Part shown: piece after piece, positions 1 to 7,130 of the stretch
Layout: every line of letters starts with the position of its first letter
Position numbering within the stretch: position 1 is the stretch's first letter
Assembly (NCBI GenBank): GCA_030527765.1
Contig: JAUNAE010000025.1
Span: forward strand, 1-22,161
Direction: 5' to 3'
Length of the DNA: 22,161 nt
Source of the DNA: Eubacteriales bacterium
GTDB taxonomy: Bacteria; Bacillota_A; Clostridia; Lachnospirales; Lachnospiraceae
Program-made: the position numbers and the translations under genes
Notes under the pieces: generated by a model
The model's input: the letters and a program-made list of their open reading frames with translations, nothing else
Databases searched by the model: none
What the model was told of the DNA's origin: nothing

Positions 1-11
1 TATGCGAAAAA

Positions 12-27
12 CCTTGAAATATCAAGG
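12..27 (+). other. Short inverted repeat, possible end of an upstream terminator
   Basis: CCTTGA and TCAAGG form a 6-bp stem with a 4-base loop, followed by AATTTTGG. It may be the tail of a weak intrinsic terminator for a gene outside the window, or an operator beside the possible promoter at 32-59. The stem is short and the T-run poor, so the role is uncertain. Confidence 0.25.
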
Positions 28-31
28 AATT

Positions 32-59
32 TTGGAAGATTGAATTTTTAATATATATT
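32..59 (+). promoter_or_regulatory. Possible sigma-A promoter upstream of the GH2 gene
   Basis: TTGGAA (32-37) and TATATT (54-59) are separated by 16 bp in an A/T-rich stretch. This is the best promoter-like pair in the 203 bases before the GH2 gene. The leader would be about 140 nt and would contain the repeat at 79-105. Neither box is consensus, so the call is tentative. Confidence 0.25.
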
Positions 60-78
60 TGCAGATGACAAATTAACC

Positions 79-105
79 GAAGCGGATTGCGAATATCCGT
101 TTGAC
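79..105 (+). repeat. Dispersed intergenic hairpin repeat, copy 1
   Basis: AAGCGGAT, a 7-base loop, then ATCCGTTT form an imperfect hairpin with a G-T (G-U in RNA) pair. The 27 bases are identical to those at 6137-6163. A degenerate right-arm remnant, GAATCCGATTGACTAA, follows at 163-178. Bases 106-160 (beginning GAATCAAG) also resemble 6010-6053, so this leader holds a decayed version of the structure found between the binding protein and the permeases. Confidence 0.8.
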
Positions 106-203
106 CCGAATCAAGCAAGTCTCCCGATTCAAATGAGCAGAGCATTATGCGATTGCCTGCAAGAATCCGATTGACTAAGGGAAACTATAGAAGTGAGGGA
201 TTC

Positions 204-2852
204 ATGGAAATATTAAAGATTAGTGGAAACTGGAATTATGCTCTGGACTCGGAGGATACAGGAATTCTGCATCGATTTTTTGAGCGCAGAGAACAAACGG
301 ATTCGTTTCATCTTCCCGGAACTACCTGTGAGCATGCGATTGGACAGAAACAGGAATGGTATGAAGAATTAAATCGTGATACCGTGCGGGGACCAAGAGA
401 AAAATATGAATATGTGGGAGTTCTTTGGCTGTGGAGAGAGATTGAGATTCCGGAGGAATTTAAGGATCAGCAAGTAACGTTGTATCTGGAGCGGGTCAAT
501 ATGGCGTCTCAGGTGTGGATCGATGGAGAACAGAAGGGGAGACAGATTGTTTCATTGTCGGTGCCTCATCAGCATGTTCTCGGAGAATTGACACCGGGCA
601 GGCATGTGCTGACTCTGCGGCTGGACAATCGTAACCTGTTGAATATTGACGGTATGGCAAGCGGATACAGTCTGGATACCCAGGGATTCTGGAATGGAGT
701 TGTCGGAAGACTGGAACTTCACGCAGAGGCGCATACGGGAATCCATCAAGTACAGATTTATCCGAATTCCCGGGGAATCCGTGTCCGTGTTCTGCTTGGA
801 AGCAAGGTGCATTCGCCCTTTGTCCATGAAAAAGGAATGGTAGAGGCAAGAGTGATTACGCCGGAAGGGAAGGAATTGCCGGCAAGGTCTTATTCTGCAG
901 ATCTCTACAATTCAACCCAGCCTTTTTATTTCGATTATGAAATACAGGAAATTCAGTGGTGGAATGAATTTCATCCGAACCTGTATCAATTGAAACTCAG
1001 ATATTTTTACGCCGGGTCGGAGAACATCCCTGACCGGAAACAGAGTGATGCAGAGGAGTGGGAAGGATCTTTTGGAATGCGGATCATTCAGTCAAAAGAT
1101 CAGAAATTCCTGTTGAATGTAAAAGAACTCTCTCTGCGTGGAACAACCAACTGTGCGATATTCCCTCTGACCGGATATCCGGACATGGGAGTGGATTTCT
1201 GGAAAAATCAGATGCTGCTTTTGAAGGAGTTTGGATTGAACCATCTGCGCTTTCACGCATGGTGTCCTCCGGACAGCGCCTTCCGGGCAGCAGATGAGAT
1301 TGGAATTTATCTTTCTGTGGAAATGCCGCTTTGGCTGAATCATGATGTATGTGCATTGGAGTTGGGGGAGGATCCTCTTCATCGATCTTATTTTCTGCAG
1401 GAGGGAAATGAAATTTCCAGAGTTTATGGAAATCATCCGAGTTTTCTTTTCTTCTCAAATGGCAATGAAAATATGGGGGATTTTTCCATTCTGGAAGATA
1501 CGATTACACAGTTGAAAGCGATTGATCCAAGAAGACTGTACACATTGACAACAAATTTTGATCATCCGGTTTTGCCTTGTGAAGATTATTTCTGTGCATA
1601 CGAAGCAAAAGGAAAAAAACTTCGCATTGAGCACCTTCATGAGGAAGTAGGAGAGCATACCTGTGTTCAATACGAGGATGCCGTGCAGGTAATGCCTGTT
1701 CCGGTCATGTCTTTTGAAGTGGGACAGTATTGTGTGTATCCGGATGTCTCTCTGATCGAGGAATATAAGGGTAACATGATGCCGCTCAACCTGGATGTGA
1801 TTGAAAAGGATATGAAGAAAAAGCAGGTTCGGAGCAAATTAAAATCCTATATAGAGGCCTCCGGAAATCTTTCCCTGAAACTGTACAAAGAAGATATTGA
1901 AGCACTTCTTCGAACACGGGGACTTGGGGGATTTGGACTTCTCGCTTTGCAGGATTACACCGGTCAGTGCACCGCGACGGTAGGCATGCTGGATATTTTT
2001 GGAAATAATAAGGGGATTGTGAAACCGGAAGAGTTTCGGCATTTTTGCGGCCCGGCAGTTCCACTGTTTATGGCAAAAAGAATTTACAGAAATACAGAGA
2101 TTCTGTCTGCAGAAATGCGTTTCTATGATTTCAGGGAAAACACGAAGGGGGATCCGACCTATCATCTTCGTTTGTTTGATGGAGAAGAATTGTACAAAGA
2201 GATGATCACAAAGAATGCTTTTGCAGAGGTGGATTTTGCAGACATTCGGAAGCCAACGATGCTTACGGTGATTCTTGAGGTAGAAGATTATCAGAATCAG
2301 TGGACTATCTATGTGTATCCGGAGGATAAGGAGGAAGAAAAAGCAATTCCTTATCTGGCTTCCAAGGAAGAAGTGCAGGAGTATATAGAAAATGGAGGCG
2401 CAGGAGTGATTTCCGCTTCCTTGCTTCAGACACCGGTATCCGGAAGTTTTCTGCCGGCATTCTGGTCTCCTGCATTCTTCAGAGATTCCAGAAGCTGTGG
2501 AGCGATGATCCAGAAAGAACATCCGCTTTTTGAACAGTTTCCGACGGTGGAATATCCGGATTTCCAGTGGAAAAAACTGCTGACAGGATGCAAAGGTGTG
2601 GATATTCGTATGCTTCCGGAAGAATCGAACGTGCTGGTGGAGATGGTGCCGAATTTTATGGAAAATATTCCCGGAGCTCCTCTTGCAGAGATTCAGGCAG
2701 GAAAAGGGAAATTTTTGATTTGCGGTTTGAATCTGAAAGGGTCTTCCCCGGAGGTAAACTGCATGAAAAAGGCAATTACGACCTATGTAAAGAGTGAGAA
2801 GTTTGTCCCGGAAATCAGAATGAAAAAAGAGGAACTCTTGAAGCTTTTGTAA
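204..2852 (+). CDS. GH2 family glycoside hydrolase, cytoplasmic
   Basis: Predicted retaining exo-glycosidase of family GH2 acting on an imported oligosaccharide. The 882-residue protein has the GH2 order: an N-terminal sugar-binding jelly-roll (about 1-185, with W-L-W-R-E-I-E-I-P and V-N-M-A-S-Q-V-W-I-D-G), an Ig-like domain (about 190-300) and a TIM barrel (about 305-620). Glu422 in S-N-G-N-E-N is the probable acid/base, and Glu505 in M-S-F-E-V-G-Q the probable nucleophile. About 150 C-terminal residues look like a glutamine-amidotransferase-type fold of unknown role. There is no signal peptide. The ATG at 204 follows a GTGAGGGA ribosome site; an upstream in-frame ATG at 147 lies in repeat-derived DNA and lacks a good site. 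GH2 covers beta-galactosidase, glucuronidase, mannosidase and others, and I cannot assign the sugar. The gene may be separate from the next one, because a terminator-like hairpin follows. Confidence 0.88.
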   Translation: MEILKISGNWNYALDSEDTGILHRFFERREQTDSFHLPGTTCEHAIGQKQEWYEELNRDTVRGPREKYEYVGVLWLWREIEIPEEFKDQQVTLYLERVNMASQVWIDGEQKGRQIVSLSVPHQHVLGELTPGRHVLTLRLDNRNLLNIDGMASGYSLDTQGFWNGVVGRLELHAEAHTGIHQVQIYPNSRGIRVRVLLGSKVHSPFVHEKGMVEARVITPEGKELPARSYSADLYNSTQPFYFDYEIQEIQWWNEFHPNLYQLKLRYFYAGSENIPDRKQSDAEEWEGSFGMRIIQSKDQKFLLNVKELSLRGTTNCAIFPLTGYPDMGVDFWKNQMLLLKEFGLNHLRFHAWCPPDSAFRAADEIGIYLSVEMPLWLNHDVCALELGEDPLHRSYFLQEGNEISRVYGNHPSFLFFSNGNENMGDFSILEDTITQLKAIDPRRLYTLTTNFDHPVLPCEDYFCAYEAKGKKLRIEHLHEEVGEHTCVQYEDAVQVMPVPVMSFEVGQYCVYPDVSLIEEYKGNMMPLNLDVIEKDMKKKQVRSKLKSYIEASGNLSLKLYKEDIEALLRTRGLGGFGLLALQDYTGQCTATVGMLDIFGNNKGIVKPEEFRHFCGPAVPLFMAKRIYRNTEILSAEMRFYDFRENTKGDPTYHLRLFDGEELYKEMITKNAFAEVDFADIRKPTMLTVILEVEDYQNQWTIYVYPEDKEEEKAIPYLASKEEVQEYIENGGAGVISASLLQTPVSGSFLPAFWSPAFFRDSRSCGAMIQKEHPLFEQFPTVEYPDFQWKKLLTGCKGVDIRMLPEESNVLVEMVPNFMENIPGAPLAEIQAGKGKFLICGLNLKGSSPEVNCMKKAITTYVKSEKFVPEIRMKKEELLKLL

Positions 2853-2877
2853 CTATTTACCCCCATGATCTTGTTGA

Positions 2878-2912
2878 GTAACTGTGAAGGTACTGAACAG
2901 TTACATGTTTTT
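2878..2912 (+). terminator. Possible intrinsic terminator after the GH2 gene
   Basis: GTAACTGT (2878-2885) pairs perfectly with ACAGTTAC (2897-2904) around an 11-base loop, followed by ATGTTTTTAT. The stem is short and A/T-rich, so termination may be only partial. If real, it separates the GH2 message from the GH105-like gene. Confidence 0.4.
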
Positions 2913-2961
2913 ATAACTACAGAGGAAAAGAGAATTGTGAGCAAGACAGAAAGGCAGGCAT

Positions 2962-3948
2962 ATGAAGAAAACAGAGGAAAAAAATGTGAATATGCAGGCA
3001 GTTCGAGAGGCAATGCTGGCCATGACCAGGCAGTGCTGGGAACAGGGAATCACTGCACAGGCGCTTCTTGAAACAGAGGACTGGGATCGCTTAAAGATTG
3101 TTGTACATGATATGGTGCTCCGGCAGAGTGAGGACGGTCGTCTGTGTAACGTGGAAAACACGCCGGCAGTGACGGATTCCGCATTTTGTATACCGGCGGT
3201 ATATCTTTTGGGAAAACGTCTTCACAAAGAAGACTATGTGGCTGCAGCTGAGAGAAACATTTCGTTTCTTTTGGAGAAAGCGGCGGCAGCAGAGGACGGG
3301 ACTTTGTTTCATATGAAAGGAACCGGAGAAGTCTGGGCGGATTCCGCAGCATATCTTCCCTATGCCCTGGCGCTGACCGGCCACGAAAAGGAAGGCTGGC
3401 AGCAGATGAAGGGGATCACATCAAGATTATATGATCCCGAAAGAGGACTCTATTATCATATGTGGGATGAAAATTCCGGGAAATATTTGAGAGCTCTCTG
3501 CTGGGGAGTTGGCAATGGCTGGATTCTCACAGGACTTTTGAGACTTATTGCTGTCTGCAGGGAAACTTCGGAGAATTCCGGGGTGGATGTTGGAGAGATG
3601 CGCAGGATGTTTCATGATCTTCTGGATCGGATGCTGGAACTGGAAACGCCGGAGCATGGATTCCATGATATTTTGGATGATGAGCAGACGTTTCAGGAGA
3701 CAGAAACAGCGGCAATGGTGGCATATGCTATTTATCGGGGGATCCAAGAAGGAGAAGTGTCTCGTGAATATCGGGAGAGAGCTGACAATATTCGACAGTA
3801 TGTCCTCACGAAAATTTCTCCGGAAGGTCTCGTGTGGGATGCAGCGTCCTCTCCATCCTTTGATCATCCGGGAACTGCAGTGGAGTGCCAGGCACATGTG
3901 CTGATCATGGAAAAAGAGTATCAGAGAGTGGAATGCTCGAATTTCTGA
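2962..3948 (+). CDS. GH105/GH88-type unsaturated glycuronyl hydrolase-like protein
   Basis: This 328-residue protein belongs to the (alpha/alpha)6-barrel group containing GH88 and GH105. Characterised members hydrate the double bond of unsaturated uronyl residues left by polysaccharide lyases. Supporting motifs are V-W-A-D-S-A-A-Y-L-P (Asp127 at the usual catalytic-Asp position) and C-W-G-V-G-N-G-W (180-187). GH105 proteins usually carry Arg in W-x-R-G-N-G-W; here Val183 replaces it, so the substrate may not be a normal unsaturated uronide. The length is a little under the usual 350-380. No signal peptide is seen, so it acts in the cytoplasm. The ATG at 2962 has a modest AAAGGCAGG site; Met11 (2992), preceded by GAGGAAAA, is an alternative start. 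Near GH112 it would fit rhamnogalacturonan use. The fold is fairly sure, the reaction is not. Confidence 0.75.
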   Translation: MKKTEEKNVNMQAVREAMLAMTRQCWEQGITAQALLETEDWDRLKIVVHDMVLRQSEDGRLCNVENTPAVTDSAFCIPAVYLLGKRLHKEDYVAAAERNISFLLEKAAAAEDGTLFHMKGTGEVWADSAAYLPYALALTGHEKEGWQQMKGITSRLYDPERGLYYHMWDENSGKYLRALCWGVGNGWILTGLLRLIAVCRETSENSGVDVGEMRRMFHDLLDRMLELETPEHGFHDILDDEQTFQETETAAMVAYAIYRGIQEGEVSREYRERADNIRQYVLTKISPEGLVWDAASSPSFDHPGTAVECQAHVLIMEKEYQRVECSNF

Positions 3949-3972
3949 AAAAATATGTGAAATCATTAAATG

Positions 3973-4024
3973 AACTTCCTTGTTATGAGTGTTAAAATAA
4001 TAACATCATAGCAAGGAGGTTTTT
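3973..4024 (+). terminator. Terminator-like hairpin that contains the cupin ribosome binding site
   Basis: Bases 3973-3994 pair with 4001-4021 over 21 base pairs, with one bulged G (3989), two G-U pairs and a 6-base A/T loop. The 3' arm includes the whole AAGGAGG site (4013-4019) of the cupin gene and runs into TTTTTCTT (4020-4027). The element could end transcription from the GH105-like gene, hide the cupin ribosome site in read-through RNA, or both. Confidence 0.6.
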
Positions 4025-4027
4025 CTT

Positions 4028-4399
4028 ATGGGAGAGAAAAAAACAGAGCAGGCATTTCATATGGATCAGATGGAATGGCTGAAAATTCATGATGAGATCA
4101 CAAATAAGGATTTTTTTGATAAGCGTATGATCAGTGCAGATGATGAGGGGGTTATGATCAACTTTTCAAAATATCCGGCAGGCTATTATAAGCCAAAACA
4201 CACACATCACTGCAGTCATGGTATTTACGTAATTTCCGGAAAACTCCGTACAGATCAGGGGATTTATGGACCGGGAAGTTTCGTATGGCATCCGGAAGGA
4301 TATGCAGCAAGTCATGGCGCTACGGATGAAGAAGATTGCGTCTTTCTGTTCGTGAGCAATAAACCATTCGATATCACATTCGTGGATGAAGAGGAGTAG
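4028..4399 (+). CDS. Small single-domain cupin protein
   Basis: A 123-residue cupin, a small beta-barrel that usually binds a metal ion. The metal-site region is P-K-H-T-H-H-C-S-H-G (about residues 57-66), followed by Y-V-I-S-G-K-L and a second motif region around G-P-G-S-F-V-W-H-P-E-G. Proteins like this can be sugar isomerases or mutarotase-like enzymes, dioxygenases or ligand sensors, and nothing visible decides between them. An AAGGAGG site lies eight bases before the ATG but is buried in a strong hairpin, so expression may be controlled at translation or may need an internal promoter. It sits between the GH105-like hydrolase and the sugar-binding protein, consistent with a side role in the same catabolism. 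The gene call is firm; the function is unknown. Confidence 0.85.
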   Translation: MGEKKTEQAFHMDQMEWLKIHDEITNKDFFDKRMISADDEGVMINFSKYPAGYYKPKHTHHCSHGIYVISGKLRTDQGIYGPGSFVWHPEGYAASHGATDEEDCVFLFVSNKPFDITFVDEEE

Positions 4400-4503
4400 T
4401 TGATCAGATAGAAGCGCATTCGGAGATTTTGGGAATCAGAGTATTCGTTTTTATTGTGAATAATAAACATAAATAGTGAAAAAACAATGAAGTACGCATA
4501 CAC

Positions 4504-4535
4504 AATGTTCGAAAATCTTAAAAAATGTGCGAAAT
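4504..4535 (+). promoter_or_regulatory. Direct repeat, candidate AraC-type activator site
   Basis: AATGTTCGAAA (4504-4514) and AATGTGCGAAA (4524-4534) match at 10 of 11 positions and are offset by 20 bp, about two helical turns. The second unit ends just before the expected -35 position of the promoter at 4541-4569. AraC-family activators typically bind such tandem sites next to a weak -35, and an AraC-type response regulator is encoded at 7996. Confidence 0.5.
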
Positions 4536-4540
4536 ATAAA

Positions 4541-4569
4541 GATAAAAAATAAAAAAACTTAATTATAAT
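4541..4569 (+). promoter_or_regulatory. Probable promoter of the sugar-binding-protein/transporter operon
   Basis: A perfect TATAAT (4564-4569) lies in an A/T-rich stretch 52 bases before the ATG. The position 17 bp upstream reads GATAAA, a poor -35. That is typical of an activator-dependent promoter and fits the direct repeat immediately upstream. The remaining intergenic DNA (4400-4503) shows no gene. Confidence 0.55.
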
Positions 4570-4621
4570 AGAACTATCAGAAAACGTGAAATAAACACAA
4601 ACAAAAAAGGGAGGATGTAGC

Positions 4622-5902
4622 ATGAAAAAACAGATGATCGCCGTAGCAGCGGCAGCCGCAATCGCAGCTTCTTCTTTTGCAGTACCGGCATTTGCAGAGA
4701 CAGAAGAGCCTGTAACACTTACTTATTGGGGATGGGATATTTCCAACTATCTGCAGCCATTGGCAGATGCATATATGGCAGAGCATCCAAATGTAACCAT
4801 CGAAGCAACCGCAACAGAGTGGGGCGATATGCTTACAAAAGCACAGCAGGCTCTGGCATCCGGTTCTGAGCTTCCGACCATCATTCCTATGGATATGACT
4901 TTGATCGGCAACTGGAAAAAGATGGGAATTATGGAAGACCTGAATGAGTATGGCCTGGATACAAGCGTTTATAACAGCGCACTGATTGATGCAGCAACAG
5001 ATGCAGACGGCAAATTAATCGGACTGTTTGAGAATGTTTGCCCGTCCGGTATCGCTTACAAACGTGATCTGGCAAAAGAGTATTTCGGAACAGATGATCC
5101 GGAAGAACTTCAGGCAATGTTCACTTCTTATGATGATTATGTAACCAAAGGAAAAGAAGTTGCAGAAGCATCTGACGGAAAAGTGTTCCTGTTCCATTCC
5201 GGACAGGCAGTTGCTGAGTGGCTGTATTTTGCAAGTGAAGTTGACAATGTAACAGGTGATGTTATTAACATGTCTGCAAAGACAGAAGATATTATGAGCA
5301 AACTGGTTGCTCTTCGTGACGCCGGTGCGGTTGACACTTATCAGAGTGGTACAGCTGAGGCAAATGCAACTTATGCAGACGATTCTCATATCTTCTATCC
5401 GTGTCCTGACTGGGCTCTGACCTATTATGTTAAAGCAAATGATCCGGACGGTTCCGGAAACTGGGGACTGATCAAAGCTCCGGCAAGCTACAACCATGGC
5501 GGAACTGCAATGGGTATTACATCTGATGCAACAGATGAGCAGAAAGCAGCAGCTTATGACTTTATTACATGGGCAATCTCCTCTGAAGAAGGTGCTACCA
5601 TCGCAAGAGATACTGCAGGATACCTGACACATGACAAGACCATCGGTACTCCGGAGTTCTGCAAACGCGCAGACGAAGAGTTCTTCGGCGGACAGGATAT
5701 TTCCACACTGTTCTATCAGGAAATCGCAAACGAACTGTCTCTTCCAACACCATCTGCATATGATAATGATATCGTAAGTGTACGTAATGACGTTGCACAG
5801 CAGATTATGAACGACAGCAGCATGACCGTAGAAGATGCGGTTTCTGCAGCAGTTGATGAACTTGGACAGCTGGTTACTGATGAGAACGTTACAATCGAGT
5901 AA
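4622..5902 (+). CDS. ABC sugar transporter, extracellular solute-binding protein (family 1)
   Basis: The substrate-capturing subunit of a CUT1-type importer. It has 426 residues, normal for the family. The mature part begins with the typical V-T-L-T-Y-W-G-W-D strand. The N-terminus is a signal peptide: K-K-Q, an Ala-rich hydrophobic core, then V-P-A-F-A before E-T-E-E-P, which looks like a signal peptidase I site. No cysteine occurs in the first 30 residues, so there is no lipobox, which is unusual for a Gram-positive binding protein that normally needs a lipid anchor. The start follows AAGGGAGGATGTAGC. Codon choice is more regular than in the neighbours, suggesting high expression. Two permease genes follow after a 319-base structured gap. 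The ligand is unknown, presumably the glycan cut by the linked hydrolases. Confidence 0.93.
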   Translation: MKKQMIAVAAAAAIAASSFAVPAFAETEEPVTLTYWGWDISNYLQPLADAYMAEHPNVTIEATATEWGDMLTKAQQALASGSELPTIIPMDMTLIGNWKKMGIMEDLNEYGLDTSVYNSALIDAATDADGKLIGLFENVCPSGIAYKRDLAKEYFGTDDPEELQAMFTSYDDYVTKGKEVAEASDGKVFLFHSGQAVAEWLYFASEVDNVTGDVINMSAKTEDIMSKLVALRDAGAVDTYQSGTAEANATYADDSHIFYPCPDWALTYYVKANDPDGSGNWGLIKAPASYNHGGTAMGITSDATDEQKAAAYDFITWAISSEEGATIARDTAGYLTHDKTIGTPEFCKRADEEFFGGQDISTLFYQEIANELSLPTPSAYDNDIVSVRNDVAQQIMNDSSMTVEDAVSAAVDELGQLVTDENVTIE

Positions 5903-5965
5903 TCGAACCTGAGGATTCTGTTGATCCACTGTGAGGGATACAGAATCGAATAAGCAGAGTATTCT

Positions 5966-5999
5966 GGGGACTGTCCCTTGTCCTTAAGGGACAGTCCCC
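5966..5999. repeat. REP-like perfect palindrome
   Basis: GGGGACTGTCCCTT and AAGGGACAGTCCCC form a perfect 14-bp stem around a 6-base loop (GTCCTT). The inner GGGACTGTCCC is itself nearly self-complementary. Such compact G/C-rich palindromes resemble REP sequences moved by REP-associated tyrosine transposases. No transposase is in the window. Confidence 0.65.
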
Positions 6000-6012
6000 T
6001 ATTTAACTGAAT

Positions 6013-6066
6013 CAAGTAATTCCCCGCTTCAAATGCGATGAGCATTAAGCGGCGGGTGGGGACTTG
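6013..6066. repeat. Long branched inverted repeat
   Basis: CAAGT (6013-6017) pairs with ACTTG (6062-6066), CCGCTT (6024-6029) with AAGCGG (6047-6052), and AATGC with GCATT near the tip (within 6030-6046). The left part resembles the decayed sequence at 108-153, so this is a repeat, not unique DNA. Confidence 0.6.
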
Positions 6067-6070
6067 CTTG

Positions 6071-6100
6071 TATCAGTAGGAGTTCAAGCTCCTACTGATA
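6071..6100. repeat. Perfect 12-bp stem-loop
   Basis: TATCAGTAGGAG pairs perfectly with CTCCTACTGATA around TTCAAG. A smaller CTGC/GCAG hairpin follows at about 6103-6113. No T-run follows, so it is not a standard terminator. Confidence 0.65.
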
Positions 6101-6136
6101 AGCTGCGGAGCAGTTATTCGTTTATGAGCAAGGAGT

Positions 6137-6163
6137 GAAGCGGATTGCGAATATCCGTTTGAC
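6137..6163 (+). repeat. Dispersed intergenic hairpin repeat, copy 2
   Basis: Identical over 27 bases to copy 1 (79-105), with the same AAGCGGAT / ATCCGTTT stem. It lies about 60 bases before the start of the first permease gene. Confidence 0.8.
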
Positions 6164-6221
6164 TTTTAATAAGCAGAACCGGTTGTTTCGTACAGCGAAT
6201 CTGCAGTTTGGAGAGAAGACT

Positions 6222-7124
6222 ATGAACAAGAGTAATCGAAAGTATAAAACATTTTGGCCGTTTGTTTTTCTGGCTCCATTTGTGATCTGCTTCTTTTTAT
6301 TTAATCTGTTTCCAATTCTGTATTCTTTCTATATGAGTACATTAAACTGGGCCGGATATAATGAGAAAGTTCATATCGGACTGAAAAACTTTATTGATAT
6401 TTTTACTAAAGATAAGGTGTTTTGGAAATCCGTGCTGAACACAGTTCGAATCGGACTTGTGGGATTCCCGATTGCGATTGTACTTGGACTGCTGTTCGCT
6501 GCCCTTCTGAGTAACGTAAAACGATTGAAAAACACCCTTCAGACCGTTAACTTCCTGCCGTATATTACGACTCCGGTAGCAATCGGTATGATTTTTACCT
6601 TTATTTTTGAGGAACATGTCGGAATCATGAATAAGCTCATTACCTTCTTTGGAGGAAATGCAGTGAACTTTATGGGGACGGCAAAATATGCACCCCTTGT
6701 AATTTCTTTCATGATTATCTGGAGAAATACAGGATATTTTATGACGATGTATCTGGCAGGAATTACAGCGATTTCGGATGATCTTTATGAAGCGGCCAAA
6801 ATAGATGGAGCATCCAATGTGCAGTGTTTCTTTAAGATCACAGTGCCTCTTTTGAGGTCGGTCACTACCTTTTTGGTTATTACCAGTACGATTTATATGT
6901 TCCAGATGTTTGATGAGGCGAACCTTTTGTTTACCAATCAGTCCAGTTCGACGGTCGGAGGTCCTCAACAGAGCTGTCTCACCATTGTATGGAACTTTTA
7001 TAATCAGGCATTTGGAAGCAACCCGAGAATGGGTTATGCATCTGCGATGTCCTGCGTATTGTTCGGCATCATTGCAATTGTATCTGTGATTGGTCTTCGT
7101 CTTATGAATGGAAAGGAGGATTAA
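6222..7124 (+). CDS. ABC sugar transporter permease, MalF/UgpA type
   Basis: One of two membrane subunits of the importer. The 300-residue protein has about six hydrophobic helices, the first at about residues 12-35. The EAA loop that docks the ATPase is clear at 190-210: Y-E-A-A-K-I-D-G-A-S. The ATG at 6222 follows GGAGAGAAGACT; in-frame ATGs further upstream lie in the repeat-rich gap and are unlikely starts. The partner permease starts six bases after this stop, so the two are surely co-translated. No ATPase gene is present. Family precedent is that CUT1 importers in Firmicutes borrow a shared MsmX-type ATPase encoded elsewhere. Confidence 0.93.
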   Translation: MNKSNRKYKTFWPFVFLAPFVICFFLFNLFPILYSFYMSTLNWAGYNEKVHIGLKNFIDIFTKDKVFWKSVLNTVRIGLVGFPIAIVLGLLFAALLSNVKRLKNTLQTVNFLPYITTPVAIGMIFTFIFEEHVGIMNKLITFFGGNAVNFMGTAKYAPLVISFMIIWRNTGYFMTMYLAGITAISDDLYEAAKIDGASNVQCFFKITVPLLRSVTTFLVITSTIYMFQMFDEANLLFTNQSSSTVGGPQQSCLTIVWNFYNQAFGSNPRMGYASAMSCVLFGIIAIVSVIGLRLMNGKED

Positions 7125-7130
7125 GGTGAT

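Larger units (their letters stand above)
5903..6221 (+). other. 319-base gene-free gap between binding protein and permease, full of inverted repeats
   Basis: No gene is visible. In order the gap holds: a hairpin at 5914-5947 (GATTCTGT with ACAGAATC, plus an inner ATCC/GGAT pairing), a REP-like 14-bp palindrome (5966-5999), a branched inverted repeat (6013-6066), a perfect 12-bp hairpin (6071-6100), and the dispersed repeat copy at 6137-6163. None is followed by a clear T-run. They therefore look like RNA-stabilising or repeat elements rather than terminators, lying where many maltose-type operons carry a structured gap. Confidence 0.75.

Noticed and set aside
1839..2522. Minus-strand open frame of 227 codons within the GH2 gene
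   Set aside because: Antisense to a well-supported gene, with no ribosome site or recognisable domain.
2937..3071. GTG-started frame preceded by AGAGGAAAAG, before and overlapping the GH105-like gene
   Set aside because: It has a fair ribosome site but encodes a short basic peptide without a domain and overlaps the real gene in another frame.
4579..4592. cre-like catabolite repression site downstream of the transporter promoter
   Set aside because: AGAAAACGTGAAAT fits only part of the CcpA consensus and lacks the symmetric right half.
5015..5929. Minus-strand open frame of about 300 codons opposite the binding-protein gene
   Set aside because: Cys/Ile-rich translation with no recognisable fold and no start signals; the plus-strand gene is certain.
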